From positions 40,272 through 104,271 of the forward strand of contig JAADHV010000054.1 of assembly GCA_013151635.1 (NCBI GenBank): DNA of 64,000 bases, read 5' to 3'. Every line of letters starts with the position of its first letter. The stretch's first letter is position 1. The DNA is from Deltaproteobacteria bacterium. Lineage in GTDB: Bacteria; Desulfobacterota; Desulfobacteria; Desulfobacterales; Desulfobacteraceae. Position numbers and translations under genes: made by a program. Shown here piece by piece: positions 1 to 7,633 of this stretch. The notes under the pieces were generated by a model. That model did no database searches. It saw only the letters and a program-made list of their open reading frames with translations, and was not told the origin of the DNA.

Positions 1-462
1 AAGGACATCACAGATTCTGGGAGAATCGCCCACAATATTTTTAAAAGTATACCTGTTTTCGATTTCCTGCCTGAGATACCTGACTTCCGAAGTCAGGCGG
101 CTTATTTTCAAGGCTTTTATAATACTTGACCTGAGCCTTTCCTCTTTAAAGGGCTTGGTCACGTAATCAAAAGCCCCTTTCTGGATTGCCTTGACAGCGT
201 TCTCAATGGAACCGTAGGCTGTGATGACAATCACTGGTATTTCAGGATCTTTTCCTTTAATAAAATTCAAGACATCCATCCCGTTAATTTTTGGCAGTTT
301 TAAATCCGTTATAACAAGGTGGATCATCTCATTTTCAAATATATCTACGGCCTGCTCGCCGTCAACGGCTTCATAGATTTGAAGGTCAAGATCAAAAAGC
401 TGCATTACAATCACCTGCCGCATTCTTTCTTCATCTTCGACCAATAATACATTAGCTGGCAT
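1..462 (-). CDS. NtrC-type sigma-54 response regulator (3' part outside window)
   Basis: The first 154 codons are present and the reading frame is open to the window edge. Residues 1-120 form a receiver domain with the acidic pocket ED-E near residue 9, the phospho-acceptor Asp-53 (ITDLKLP), and the T and K switch residues in ITAYGS and VTKPF. After a helical linker the sequence reads NIVGDSP near residue 145, which is the usual entry into a sigma-54 AAA+ domain, so the missing part should hold the AAA+ and Fis-type DNA-binding domains. The ATG overlaps the last codons of the upstream kinase by 11 nt, and its ribosome site (AAGGAG) lies inside that gene, so the two are translationally coupled. 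It is the likely activator of the sigma-54 promoter at 3439. The receiver is certain. The AAA+ identity is inferred from the linker and the neighbourhood. Confidence 0.9.
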   Translation of the reverse strand, partial: MPANVLLVEDEERMRQVIVMQLFDLDLQIYEAVDGEQAVDIFENEMIHLVITDLKLPKINGMDVLNFIKGKDPEIPVIVITAYGSIENAVKAIQKGAFDYVTKPFKEERLRSSIIKALKISRLTSEVRYLRQEIENRYTFKNIVGDSPRICDVL

Positions 463-2332
463 GTTTATTCTCCTTGGAAACTAAAGGGAACAATAGTTTA
501 AACCTTGTTCCTTTCCCCTTTTTACTTCTGATTTTAATCTGCCCTTTGTGGGATTTGACAATCTGGGAGACAATGGACAGGCCAAGACCGATACCGTTAT
601 CCCTGAAGCTGACAAAGGGATCAAGGATTCTTTCCATTTGGTCATTATTTATACCGCAGCCCTGGTCCGTGATGGATACCGTCAGGTAATCAGGGTGGTT
701 CCGGGTTAATCCCTTGATTAGAATGGCGCCTTCATCAAGGGAGCCTTTTCCTTTTTCAATCCCGATCCCGACATTTATTGTCCCGCCATCCGGCATGGAT
801 TGTACTGCATTTAAAAAAATGTTCCAGAAAGCTTCTTTTATCTGGTCAGGGTCAGCCAGGATAGCAGGTGCCATGCTTGGAAAATCCCGGTCGATTTTAT
901 AGCCTTTTTCCTGAAACCGGCCTTCTGTTGAGATCAGGATCTCTTCTAACATGACAGTAATATCAATGCGTTTGAAATTGGGGGAGGCAGGTTTGGCAAA
1001 ATCAAGGAATGCTGTCAGGGTTTTATTGAGTCTTTCTACTTCTTCCATGATAAAATCGGCTGCCTTTTCCCTCATCTCCATTGGTCGTTCAGGGTTTGAT
1101 ACGACCTGTGCGGACCCAAGGATAATCCCTAACGGGTTTTTGATTTCATGGGCAATACTGGCTGTCATTTGTCCTACGGCAGCCAGTTTTTCCTTCTGGG
1201 CAAGCTCGGCATAGGTTTTTTTGAGTTCACGAGTACTCATTTCAAGGGACGAGGCCATTTGATTGAAGGAACCTGCCAGGGCAGATGCAATATCAGGGTC
1301 TTTAATATTCACTTTATACTCAAGATCACCGCTTGAAATTCTTTCAATGCCTTTTTTAAGAACATTCAAGGGACTGACAATGGTTGAAGCAAGAAGATAG
1401 CTCAAAAAACTTGAAAGAAGAATCCCTGCAATCACTAAAGAAATAATGGCCTTTTTGATTGCATTGACATTTTGCAGGAAATCCGAAACAGGAAGAGTAA
1501 CCCCCACTGTCCAGTCGTTCCCGGGATAATCAGTATAGGCTGTGAAAAACCGGTCGCCTTGAAAAGAGGACATGCCGAATGTCTTGTTTTTCCTGTTCAG
1601 GTCATTAAGACAGGTTCGTAAAAGATTAATATGGTAGGGATTCCATGGAAGCTGGACAAGCGAAGGATGGGCTATGACACGGCCCTGCTTGTTTTCAAAT
1701 ATATAGGCAAACCCTTGTTTGCCGATTTTAATGCCTCTTAAGAATTTTGAAAATGAGGATATATCAATATCAATTCCGCAGACCGCCTTAATCGCTCCCC
1801 TGTCATCATAAATAGGGACGGATACTGTCATGCCGGGTTTTTGAGTGGAAGCAAACAAGTAGACATTTGTCCAATAGACACCTTTAGCGCTTATGGCACC
1901 ACGGTACCAGGGCCTTACCCGTGGGTCGAATACTTTATGGACTTCAGGGATTTGGGCCGGTGCCATTAAAAAACGGCCGTTTTCATCACCGAAATTGATG
2001 TTTACAAATTCAGGATGGTCCTGCTGGATCAGGTGAAAATACTGGAGGATCTGCTTATCATCAGAATAGTTTATTAATTTATTTTCAAAAAAGGCTTTGA
2101 TCAGTTTTGCGTTATAAGTGTGCTGGGACAAGAAAGATTCCACTCTTTTTGAAATCTGGGCGGCAGTCCCGAGAGCATATTGCTGCATCTGCTGTTCTGC
2201 AACTCTTCTGGCCTGTAGATAGCAAAAATAGCCGGTCCCCGGAATAACAATTACAATGATAAGGGTCAGAGCTAAGAACACCCTGACTTGAAAAGAGTGT
2301 CTGAAAACAATAAATTGTTCTTTTAACCACAT
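452..2332 (-). CDS. Cache-domain sensor histidine kinase
   Basis: This 626-residue membrane kinase has a transmembrane helix at about 17-38 and a periplasmic dCache-type ligand domain with the typical DPRVRPWY stretch at about 136-143. A second helix at about 295-318 is followed by a HAMP linker. The HisKA box has phospho-acceptor His-395 in SIAHEIKNP, and the C-terminal HATPase domain shows N-box NAVQSMPDGG, G1 DQGCGI and G2 GIGLGLS. It lies 6 nt downstream of a lipoprotein gene and overlaps the start of the response regulator, giving a three-gene operon. dCache domains usually bind small organic acids or amino acids. Because the divergent operon encodes an organic-acid transporter and CoA ligase, the ligand may be that substrate (inference). 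Confidence 0.93.
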   Translation of the reverse strand: MWLKEQFIVFRHSFQVRVFLALTLIIVIVIPGTGYFCYLQARRVAEQQMQQYALGTAAQISKRVESFLSQHTYNAKLIKAFFENKLINYSDDKQILQYFHLIQQDHPEFVNINFGDENGRFLMAPAQIPEVHKVFDPRVRPWYRGAISAKGVYWTNVYLFASTQKPGMTVSVPIYDDRGAIKAVCGIDIDISSFSKFLRGIKIGKQGFAYIFENKQGRVIAHPSLVQLPWNPYHINLLRTCLNDLNRKNKTFGMSSFQGDRFFTAYTDYPGNDWTVGVTLPVSDFLQNVNAIKKAIISLVIAGILLSSFLSYLLASTIVSPLNVLKKGIERISSGDLEYKVNIKDPDIASALAGSFNQMASSLEMSTRELKKTYAELAQKEKLAAVGQMTASIAHEIKNPLGIILGSAQVVSNPERPMEMREKAADFIMEEVERLNKTLTAFLDFAKPASPNFKRIDITVMLEEILISTEGRFQEKGYKIDRDFPSMAPAILADPDQIKEAFWNIFLNAVQSMPDGGTINVGIGIEKGKGSLDEGAILIKGLTRNHPDYLTVSITDQGCGINNDQMERILDPFVSFRDNGIGLGLSIVSQIVKSHKGQIKIRSKKGKGTRFKLLFPLVSKENKHAS

Positions 2333-2338
2333 AAAAGG

Positions 2339-3184
2339 CTAGTATTCCTTTGCAAGGTCTTTGATTTCTCTTGCAAGATAAATATTTGCAACGTTCAAGT
2401 TCAGGTATTTTTTAATATATGGCAATGCTTTTCCGGCGTATTGTTTGTTGCCAAGGAGCAGTTTAATCGCAAGGCCTGCCGGAACACTGTCCGGATAGTT
2501 TTTCCACAAGGTATCAAAGGCTGTAAACACCTGGTTTTTGTCCCGGCCATGCCGGATGATTTCAAGGAGGGCAAGACTTGCCCATTGTTTTTTTGTTTTA
2601 TCCTTTGCAGGCAGGTTTCCTTTTATGGCCAACGGGTATACAAGGCTCACCCAGGGGACAGGGGAAGATATTCCGGTTTTAATATCAGGATAGGTCTTGA
2701 CAATATGCTGGAAATATTGAATGCCAAGTTCTTTCTCCTTTAAAAGGTCGCAATGAATCCACCCGAGATACCAGTATGCTTTTACAAGAATTACAGGATA
2801 TTCTTTAAAATTTTTAATCACATCATGATAGGCTTTAATCGCATTATAATAATCGAGCTTTTTGGCAAACCTGTAATCATAGCCAAGATTCATATAGGCA
2901 AGATTCAAGGCAGCATTCCCACACTCAACCCTGGCTTCCGGGAATATTTGGAACATGATTTTAAAAGCAGCCTTTTTTTCTTCAGAGCTTGGGAATCCTG
3001 ACTTGGCATAGTTTAACTGGCCCCGGGCTGTTGGGAACTTAGGAATTTTAAATCCTTGAAACAAGATAATCGGGGGTTCGGATTTTGGAAATGAAAGGGA
3101 TGTTGATTCATCACTGCAGGCATTTAACAGCATGGCAGTAAAAAATAATGAAACAATGGTTGCTATGATAGATTTTCTTCTCAT
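2339..3184 (-). CDS. predicted lipoprotein with TPR-like helical repeats
   Basis: The 281-residue protein begins with a basic, hydrophobic signal ending in a lipobox (LLNAC, Cys-23), so it should be lipidated and exported. The rest is helical with TPR-like spacing, for example the stretches around YYNAIKAYHDVIKNF and GIQYFQHIVKTYPD, which resemble BamD/YbgF-type repeats. No catalytic motif is visible. It is the first gene of the operon with the Cache kinase and NtrC-type regulator. That position suggests an accessory or scaffold role for the sensor, but no function can be assigned from sequence. Confidence 0.75.
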   Translation of the reverse strand: MRRKSIIATIVSLFFTAMLLNACSDESTSLSFPKSEPPIILFQGFKIPKFPTARGQLNYAKSGFPSSEEKKAAFKIMFQIFPEARVECGNAALNLAYMNLGYDYRFAKKLDYYNAIKAYHDVIKNFKEYPVILVKAYWYLGWIHCDLLKEKELGIQYFQHIVKTYPDIKTGISSPVPWVSLVYPLAIKGNLPAKDKTKKQWASLALLEIIRHGRDKNQVFTAFDTLWKNYPDSVPAGLAIKLLLGNKQYAGKALPYIKKYLNLNVANIYLAREIKDLAKEY

Positions 3185-3214
3185 TCAATTCAAACTGGTA
3201 ATTCTAAGATAATT

Positions 3215-3242
3215 TTAATATTCAGGGAAAATATCATTTCAA
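3215..3242 (-). promoter_or_regulatory. possible sigma-70 promoter of the lipoprotein-kinase-regulator operon
   Basis: Read on the minus strand, TTGAAA (3242-3237) and TATTAA (3220-3215) are separated by 16 nt, about 30 nt before the ATG at 3184. The match is moderate and the region is AT-rich, so chance matches are likely. Confidence 0.3.
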
Positions 3243-3270
3243 CCAAATATATACAAGTTAAAGAAAAGAG

Positions 3271-3378
3271 TTGATGAAATGGCACAATTTGATGAAATGA
3301 TCAAATCCTGCCAAGCGCTTTTCTATTACTGGAATTCATGTGTATTTACCCTGGTTTTATTTAAAAAATTGATCAATT
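3271..3378. promoter_or_regulatory. candidate enhancer (UAS) dyads upstream of the sigma-54 promoter
   Basis: Three elements share a TTGAT/ATCAA core. TTGATGAAATG occurs twice as a direct repeat (3271-3281 and 3289-3299). ATTTGAT and ATCAAAT form a 7-bp dyad with a 6-nt spacer (3287-3306). AATTGATCAATT is a perfect 12-bp palindrome (3367-3378). The last is centred about 68 bp upstream of the -24 element at 3440, a normal distance for an NtrC-type activator site. The rest of the 356-bp intergenic region (3185-3540) is AT-rich and holds only the two promoters. Binding by the regulator at 1-462 is inferred. Confidence 0.5.
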
Positions 3379-3438
3379 CCACCAATTACTTTTTAACTGT
3401 TTAATGTATTCTACTGCAATAACCATGCAAATAGGCTG

Positions 3439-3454
3439 TGGCACGAAGATTGCG
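3439..3454 (+). promoter_or_regulatory. sigma-54 (-24/-12) promoter
   Basis: TGGCACG, four bases, then TTGCG. The -24 GG (3440-3441) and -12 GC (3452-3453) are exactly 10 nt apart and the match to the sigma-54 consensus is essentially perfect. Transcription would start near 3465, about 75 nt before the enoyl-CoA hydratase gene. The divergent operon encodes an NtrC-type activator, which this kind of promoter requires. Confidence 0.88.
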
Positions 3455-3540
3455 TGGTCTTTTACTATTATTTGTATTGCTGTTATTGTAATTTTAACTG
3501 GCTGAAGTTTTGAATTCAAATAAAGAATAAGGCGAATCCC

Positions 3541-4305
3541 ATGGATTATGAATGCATTATTTATGAAAAAAAAGATCAGGTCGGCCTGATTAAGTTGAAC
3601 AGGCCCAGGGTACTCAATGCAATGAACCGGCAGCTCTGGATTGAGCTGCAGGATGCCCTTGAAAGTGCAAGGCAGGATGGGAACATAAAGGCTCTGGTTT
3701 TTACGGGTGAAGGCCGGGCCTTTTCAACCGGGGCAGACCTCAAGGACTCTAAAGGCAGGACTATTGAAGATTACAGGATATACCTTGAATCCCTCCAGGA
3801 AGCATCAAGAAAGATCATACGCTTTGAAAAACCGACCATTGCAGCCATTAACGGCTATGCCCTTGGTTCCGGTTATGAGCTGGCCCTTGCCTGTGATATA
3901 AGGATTGCAGCAAGAAAAGCTCTTATAGGGTCTCCCGAGGCAAGGGTAACATCATCTGTCACGGGCGGCGCGTTCAGGCTTGTCCAGGACCTTGTGGGGC
4001 CTGGCAAAGCAAGGGAACTTTTATTTACAGCAGAAAATATCACAGGGGAAGAGGCGCAAAAAATCGGCCTTGTCAATAAGGCTGTTCCCCTTGAGAACCT
4101 GATGAATGAAACTTTTGCCATGGCAAAAAAAATTGTTGCCAATTCTGCATTTTCTTTAAAACTAATTAAAAAAGGGTTTCTCATGGCCCAGGGAGAAGCA
4201 AGCCTTGAGGCATTGATGGATTACGAGATCGAAGCCTGCCTTGCCTGTGTTTCAACAAAAGACAGGCAAGAGTCTTTAGAGAATTTTGAGCAAAGAAAAA
4301 AATAA
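3541..4305 (+). CDS. enoyl-CoA hydratase/isomerase family protein (crotonase fold)
   Basis: This 254-residue protein has the full crotonase layout. It has the N-terminal LNRPRVLNAMN, the oxyanion-hole segment FSTGADLKD near 61-69, and LGSGYELALACDI, where Glu-113 sits at the first catalytic Glu position. GSPEA (Glu-133) matches the second catalytic Glu. With both glutamates present, a hydratase role is plausible, though crotonases also include isomerases, hydrolases and decarboxylases. It is the first gene after the sigma-54 promoter and is followed 15 nt later by an acyl-CoA synthetase. The pair is likely to activate and then hydrate an unsaturated or aromatic-type acid brought in by the downstream TRAP system (inference). 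Confidence 0.92.
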   Translation: MDYECIIYEKKDQVGLIKLNRPRVLNAMNRQLWIELQDALESARQDGNIKALVFTGEGRAFSTGADLKDSKGRTIEDYRIYLESLQEASRKIIRFEKPTIAAINGYALGSGYELALACDIRIAARKALIGSPEARVTSSVTGGAFRLVQDLVGPGKARELLFTAENITGEEAQKIGLVNKAVPLENLMNETFAMAKKIVANSAFSLKLIKKGFLMAQGEASLEALMDYEIEACLACVSTKDRQESLENFEQRKK

Positions 4306-4320
4306 GTAAAGGAAATAAAA

Positions 4321-6459
4321 ATGTTGGATAAAGTGCTCAATGCAAGATCTGTTGCCATAATAGGGGCTTCTAAAAATAAGACAAAACGGGGATACCAGGC
4401 CATTAACACCCTTAGGGCCGATGGATATGAAGGAGAAATTTATCCTGTAAATCCAAAAGAAGACATGATTTTAGGGCTTCACTGCTATAAGGATATTACT
4501 GAGATTAAATCCCCTGTTGATCTTGCTTTAATTACAACCCCTGCAAGGACCATCCCCGGGATCTTAAGAAAATGCGGTGAGAAAAAAGTTGCCGGTGCCA
4601 TTATCATTGCCGGCGGTTTCAGGGAGCTTGGTGACAGGGGGAAAGAATTGGAGCGGGAAGTTGTTGCTGCTGCAAAAGAAACCGGTGTCAGGTTGATCGG
4701 GCCCAATACCTCCGGCATGATAAACCTTAAAACCAATATGAACCTTGTGGGAATAAAAAATCCTCCAAAAGGCAACATTGCATTGCTCTGCCAGAGCGGC
4801 AATATGGCATTAACTCTCATTACGGAAGCTACAGTCTGCAAACACGAAGGGTTTACCTATTATGTAGGTGTGGGCAACGAGTCGGATATCAAGTTCCATG
4901 AGTACCTTGAATTTTTTAAAAATGATCCTGATACAAAATCCATTCTCATGTATGTCGAAGGAATGAGCCAGGGGAGGAAATTTCTCCAGGAAGCCTATGA
5001 AACAAGTACAAAAAAGCCGATAATTCTTTTAAAAAGCGGCAGGTCTGCTGCGGGTAAAAAATCGGCAGGTTCCCATACAGGATCACTTGCCGGGATAGGC
5101 GAAGTTGCAAAACGGGCGTATGAACGAGCTGGTATAATTGTAATTGAAAACTCAGATGAACTTTTCCCGGTAGCAGAGACCCTCTCAAGCCAGCCCCCGA
5201 TAAAAAATAATTCCATTGCTATCCTTGCAGATGGAGGGGGGCATGCCACCATAGCCGCAGATCTTTTAACAGACTATGGCATAAATCTTCCTGAACTGTC
5301 TGACAAAACAAAAGAAAAACTAAGTAAAATTCTGCCGGAAGCTGCGTCCTTAGTAAATCCTGTTGATGTAGCGGGCGGGACAGATGCCGATCCCAGCCTT
5401 TTTGCAGATTGTGCAAGGATTATTTTAAAGGATCCCAATGTAGGAGGTCTTCTGGTTGTCGGCCTTTTCGGTGGATACGGCATCCGGTTTGAAAAGAGCC
5501 TTGCTATTGGGGAAGAAGCGGCAGCCCATAGGTTCGGGGCAATGGTAAAAAAGAAAAATAAACCTATTTTTGTGCATTCCCTTTATAGCTCACAAAAGTC
5601 CCATGCACTTGATCTGTTGCGCCATTATGATATACCGGTTCATGATTCCCTGGATATTTCATGCAAATGTGTGGCCTCACTTTGCAAGTATGGAAACTAC
5701 CTTAAATCCTATCATGCCAAGACCAATTTTGTTTTTAACTGGGGAGCCAGGGCAAAAAAAGAAGGCCGGGATATCATTGAAAATGTTAGGAAAGAAGGCC
5801 GTTCAGCGCTTTTGGAACATGAAGCAAAACAATTGATAAAACTGCACGGTGCCCCTACATCTGTGGGGCAGGTGGCAAAAACCCAGGAGGAGGCATGGCA
5901 GATTGCAAAAAATATAAAAGAGAATGTTGTATTAAAGATTGTTTCACCGGATATCCTGCATAAAAGCGATGCCTGCGGTGTTAAATTGAACCTGAGTTCT
6001 GAAAAAGAAATTATAAAAGGGTTCCAACAGATTATAAAGAGCGCAAAAATCTATAATCCAAAAGCTGACATCCGGGGTGTCCTTGTCGCGCCAATGGCGC
6101 AGAAGGGCCTTGAAATTATTATCGGAACCAAGATAGATGAGCAGTTCGGTCCTGTTATCATGTACGGGCTTGGCGGCATCATGGTTGAAATCATGAAGGA
6201 TGTGACATTCTGGGTTTTGCCTGTTTCCTCCACATCTTCAAGAAAAATGCTGAGAGACACCCACTCTTCCATCCTTTTAGACGGCGTAAGGGGGCAGAAG
6301 GCTTATGATAAAAGATCATTAAGAAAGCTTATATCAATGTGTTCTGAACTGATTGAATCCTATCCTGAAATTGAAGAAATGGATCTTAATCCTGTCATCC
6401 TTTATGAACAGGGGCTGGATGTAGTGGATGCCAGAATAATACTTAAAGATCAGGAGTAA
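4321..6459 (+). CDS. NDP-forming acyl-CoA synthetase (fused alpha/beta)
   Basis: The 712-residue protein is a single-chain acetate/acyl-CoA ligase of the ADP-forming type. A CoA-binding Rossmann domain (SVAIIGASKN, about 10-19) is followed by two succinyl-CoA-ligase-like domains carrying the phospho-His segment GSHTGSLAG (His-252). A C-terminal ATP-grasp domain starts at about residue 490 (EHEAKQLIKLHGAPT; VVLKIVSPDILHKSDACGV). The domain order CoA-binding, ligase, ATP-grasp and the length match the fused ACD family. It would make acyl-CoA from acid, CoA and ATP reversibly through phosphohistidine, conserving energy if run backwards. The substrate cannot be read from the sequence. The tight position after an enoyl-CoA hydratase and before a TAXI transporter suggests an imported carboxylate. 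Confidence 0.92.
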   Translation: MLDKVLNARSVAIIGASKNKTKRGYQAINTLRADGYEGEIYPVNPKEDMILGLHCYKDITEIKSPVDLALITTPARTIPGILRKCGEKKVAGAIIIAGGFRELGDRGKELEREVVAAAKETGVRLIGPNTSGMINLKTNMNLVGIKNPPKGNIALLCQSGNMALTLITEATVCKHEGFTYYVGVGNESDIKFHEYLEFFKNDPDTKSILMYVEGMSQGRKFLQEAYETSTKKPIILLKSGRSAAGKKSAGSHTGSLAGIGEVAKRAYERAGIIVIENSDELFPVAETLSSQPPIKNNSIAILADGGGHATIAADLLTDYGINLPELSDKTKEKLSKILPEAASLVNPVDVAGGTDADPSLFADCARIILKDPNVGGLLVVGLFGGYGIRFEKSLAIGEEAAAHRFGAMVKKKNKPIFVHSLYSSQKSHALDLLRHYDIPVHDSLDISCKCVASLCKYGNYLKSYHAKTNFVFNWGARAKKEGRDIIENVRKEGRSALLEHEAKQLIKLHGAPTSVGQVAKTQEEAWQIAKNIKENVVLKIVSPDILHKSDACGVKLNLSSEKEIIKGFQQIIKSAKIYNPKADIRGVLVAPMAQKGLEIIIGTKIDEQFGPVIMYGLGGIMVEIMKDVTFWVLPVSSTSSRKMLRDTHSSILLDGVRGQKAYDKRSLRKLISMCSELIESYPEIEEMDLNPVILYEQGLDVVDARIILKDQE

Positions 6460-6554
6460 GGATGGATTAATTATTTAAGAAGAAAGGAGGATAAAAGAAA
6501 AAGGAAAATTTTATTATCAAAATAGTTTTTTAACACTTAAATTGGGAGGTAAAG

Positions 6555-7538
6555 ATGAAAAAAGCAATAGTTTTAACCACTGCACTATTATTCGGCCTGG
6601 TTCTTTTTATAGGTTCCACCACGACTCAAGCCCAGGCAAAAACAACTTTTGTGACCATTGGAACAGGTGGAATTACAGGGGTTTACTATCCGACCGGCGG
6701 TGCCATTGCCAAGATCGTCAATAAAAAGAGAAAAGAATACGGCATTCGCTGCACAGTTGAATCAACCGGTGGATCTGTTTTTAATATCAATGCAGTTCTG
6801 GCAGGAGACCTTGATTTTGGTATTGCCCAGTCGGATCGCCAGTACCAGGCGGTAAAAGGAATAGCCGACTGGAAAGATAAAGGACCTCAAAAAGATCTCA
6901 GGGCTGTATTTTCCATCCACGCGGAAACAGTTGACCTTATTGCGGCTGTGGATGCAAACATTAACAGTATTGCCGACCTTAAGGGCAAAAGGGTTAACAT
7001 TGGAAACATTGGCTCAGGATACCGCCAGAATGCCATTGATGCGCTTGAGGCCAATGGCCTGAACTGGAAAACAGATTTTCACGCTGAAAGTTTAAAAGCT
7101 GCCGAAGCCCCGGGGCTTATCCAGGACAACAGGATTGATGCGGCCTTCTATACAGTGGGGCACCCTTCAGGATACTACAAGGAAGCTACTTCAGGAACCC
7201 GCAAGGTAAAATTTATTCCCATTTTAAATATTGACGGTCTCTTGGCAAAATATCCCTATTATGCAAGGGCTGCAACTTTGATGAAAAATTATCCGGGTGC
7301 TGCAAACACTGAAGAATCAATTCCAACATTTGGTGTAAAAGCAACTTTTGTCACATCAGCCAAAGTACCGGATAAGATTGTTTATGCAATCACAAAAGAA
7401 GTGTTTGATAATTTTGAAGCATTTAAAAAACTTCATCCTGCCTATGCCGGCCTTACCAAAAAATCCATGCTGACCGGCCTTTCAGCTCCGTTCCATCCTG
7501 GCGCAATGAAGTACTACAAAGAAGTAGGTCTGAAATAG
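6555..7538 (+). CDS. TAXI-family TRAP transporter solute-binding protein
   Basis: The 327-residue periplasmic receptor has a Sec signal peptide (basic MKK, hydrophobic core, AQA cleavage region near 26-28). The TAXI signature follows immediately: TFVTIGTGGITGVYYPTGGA, then the conserved DFGIAQSD near residue 93. The start is fixed by a strong ribosome site, GGGAGG, just before the ATG. TAXI proteins capture organic acids such as glutamate or 2-oxoglutarate for TRAP permeases, but the ligand here is unknown. The gene precedes a fused permease, so the pair forms a complete TAXI-TRAP system. Confidence 0.95.
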   Translation: MKKAIVLTTALLFGLVLFIGSTTTQAQAKTTFVTIGTGGITGVYYPTGGAIAKIVNKKRKEYGIRCTVESTGGSVFNINAVLAGDLDFGIAQSDRQYQAVKGIADWKDKGPQKDLRAVFSIHAETVDLIAAVDANINSIADLKGKRVNIGNIGSGYRQNAIDALEANGLNWKTDFHAESLKAAEAPGLIQDNRIDAAFYTVGHPSGYYKEATSGTRKVKFIPILNIDGLLAKYPYYARAATLMKNYPGAANTEESIPTFGVKATFVTSAKVPDKIVYAITKEVFDNFEAFKKLHPAYAGLTKKSMLTGLSAPFHPGAMKYYKEVGLK

Positions 7539-7570
7539 TTAAATTGTTTTAAACTGCTTTAAATGTATTG

Positions 7571-7611
7571 GCAGTGGAAAAGACGTGTGATTGACATGCC
7601 TTTTTCACTGC
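7571..7611 (+). other. intercistronic RNA hairpin between TRAP receptor and permease
   Basis: GCAGTGGAAAAG (7571-7582) can pair with CTTTTTCACTGC (7600-7611), a 12-bp stem with one G-U pair and a 17-nt loop. No U-tract follows. It sits in the 95-nt gap between the binding-protein and permease genes, where hairpins often stabilise the upstream mRNA so that receptor exceeds permease. That role is inferred. Confidence 0.6.
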
Positions 7612-7633
7612 TGTTCTCAATTGGGTGAAAATT

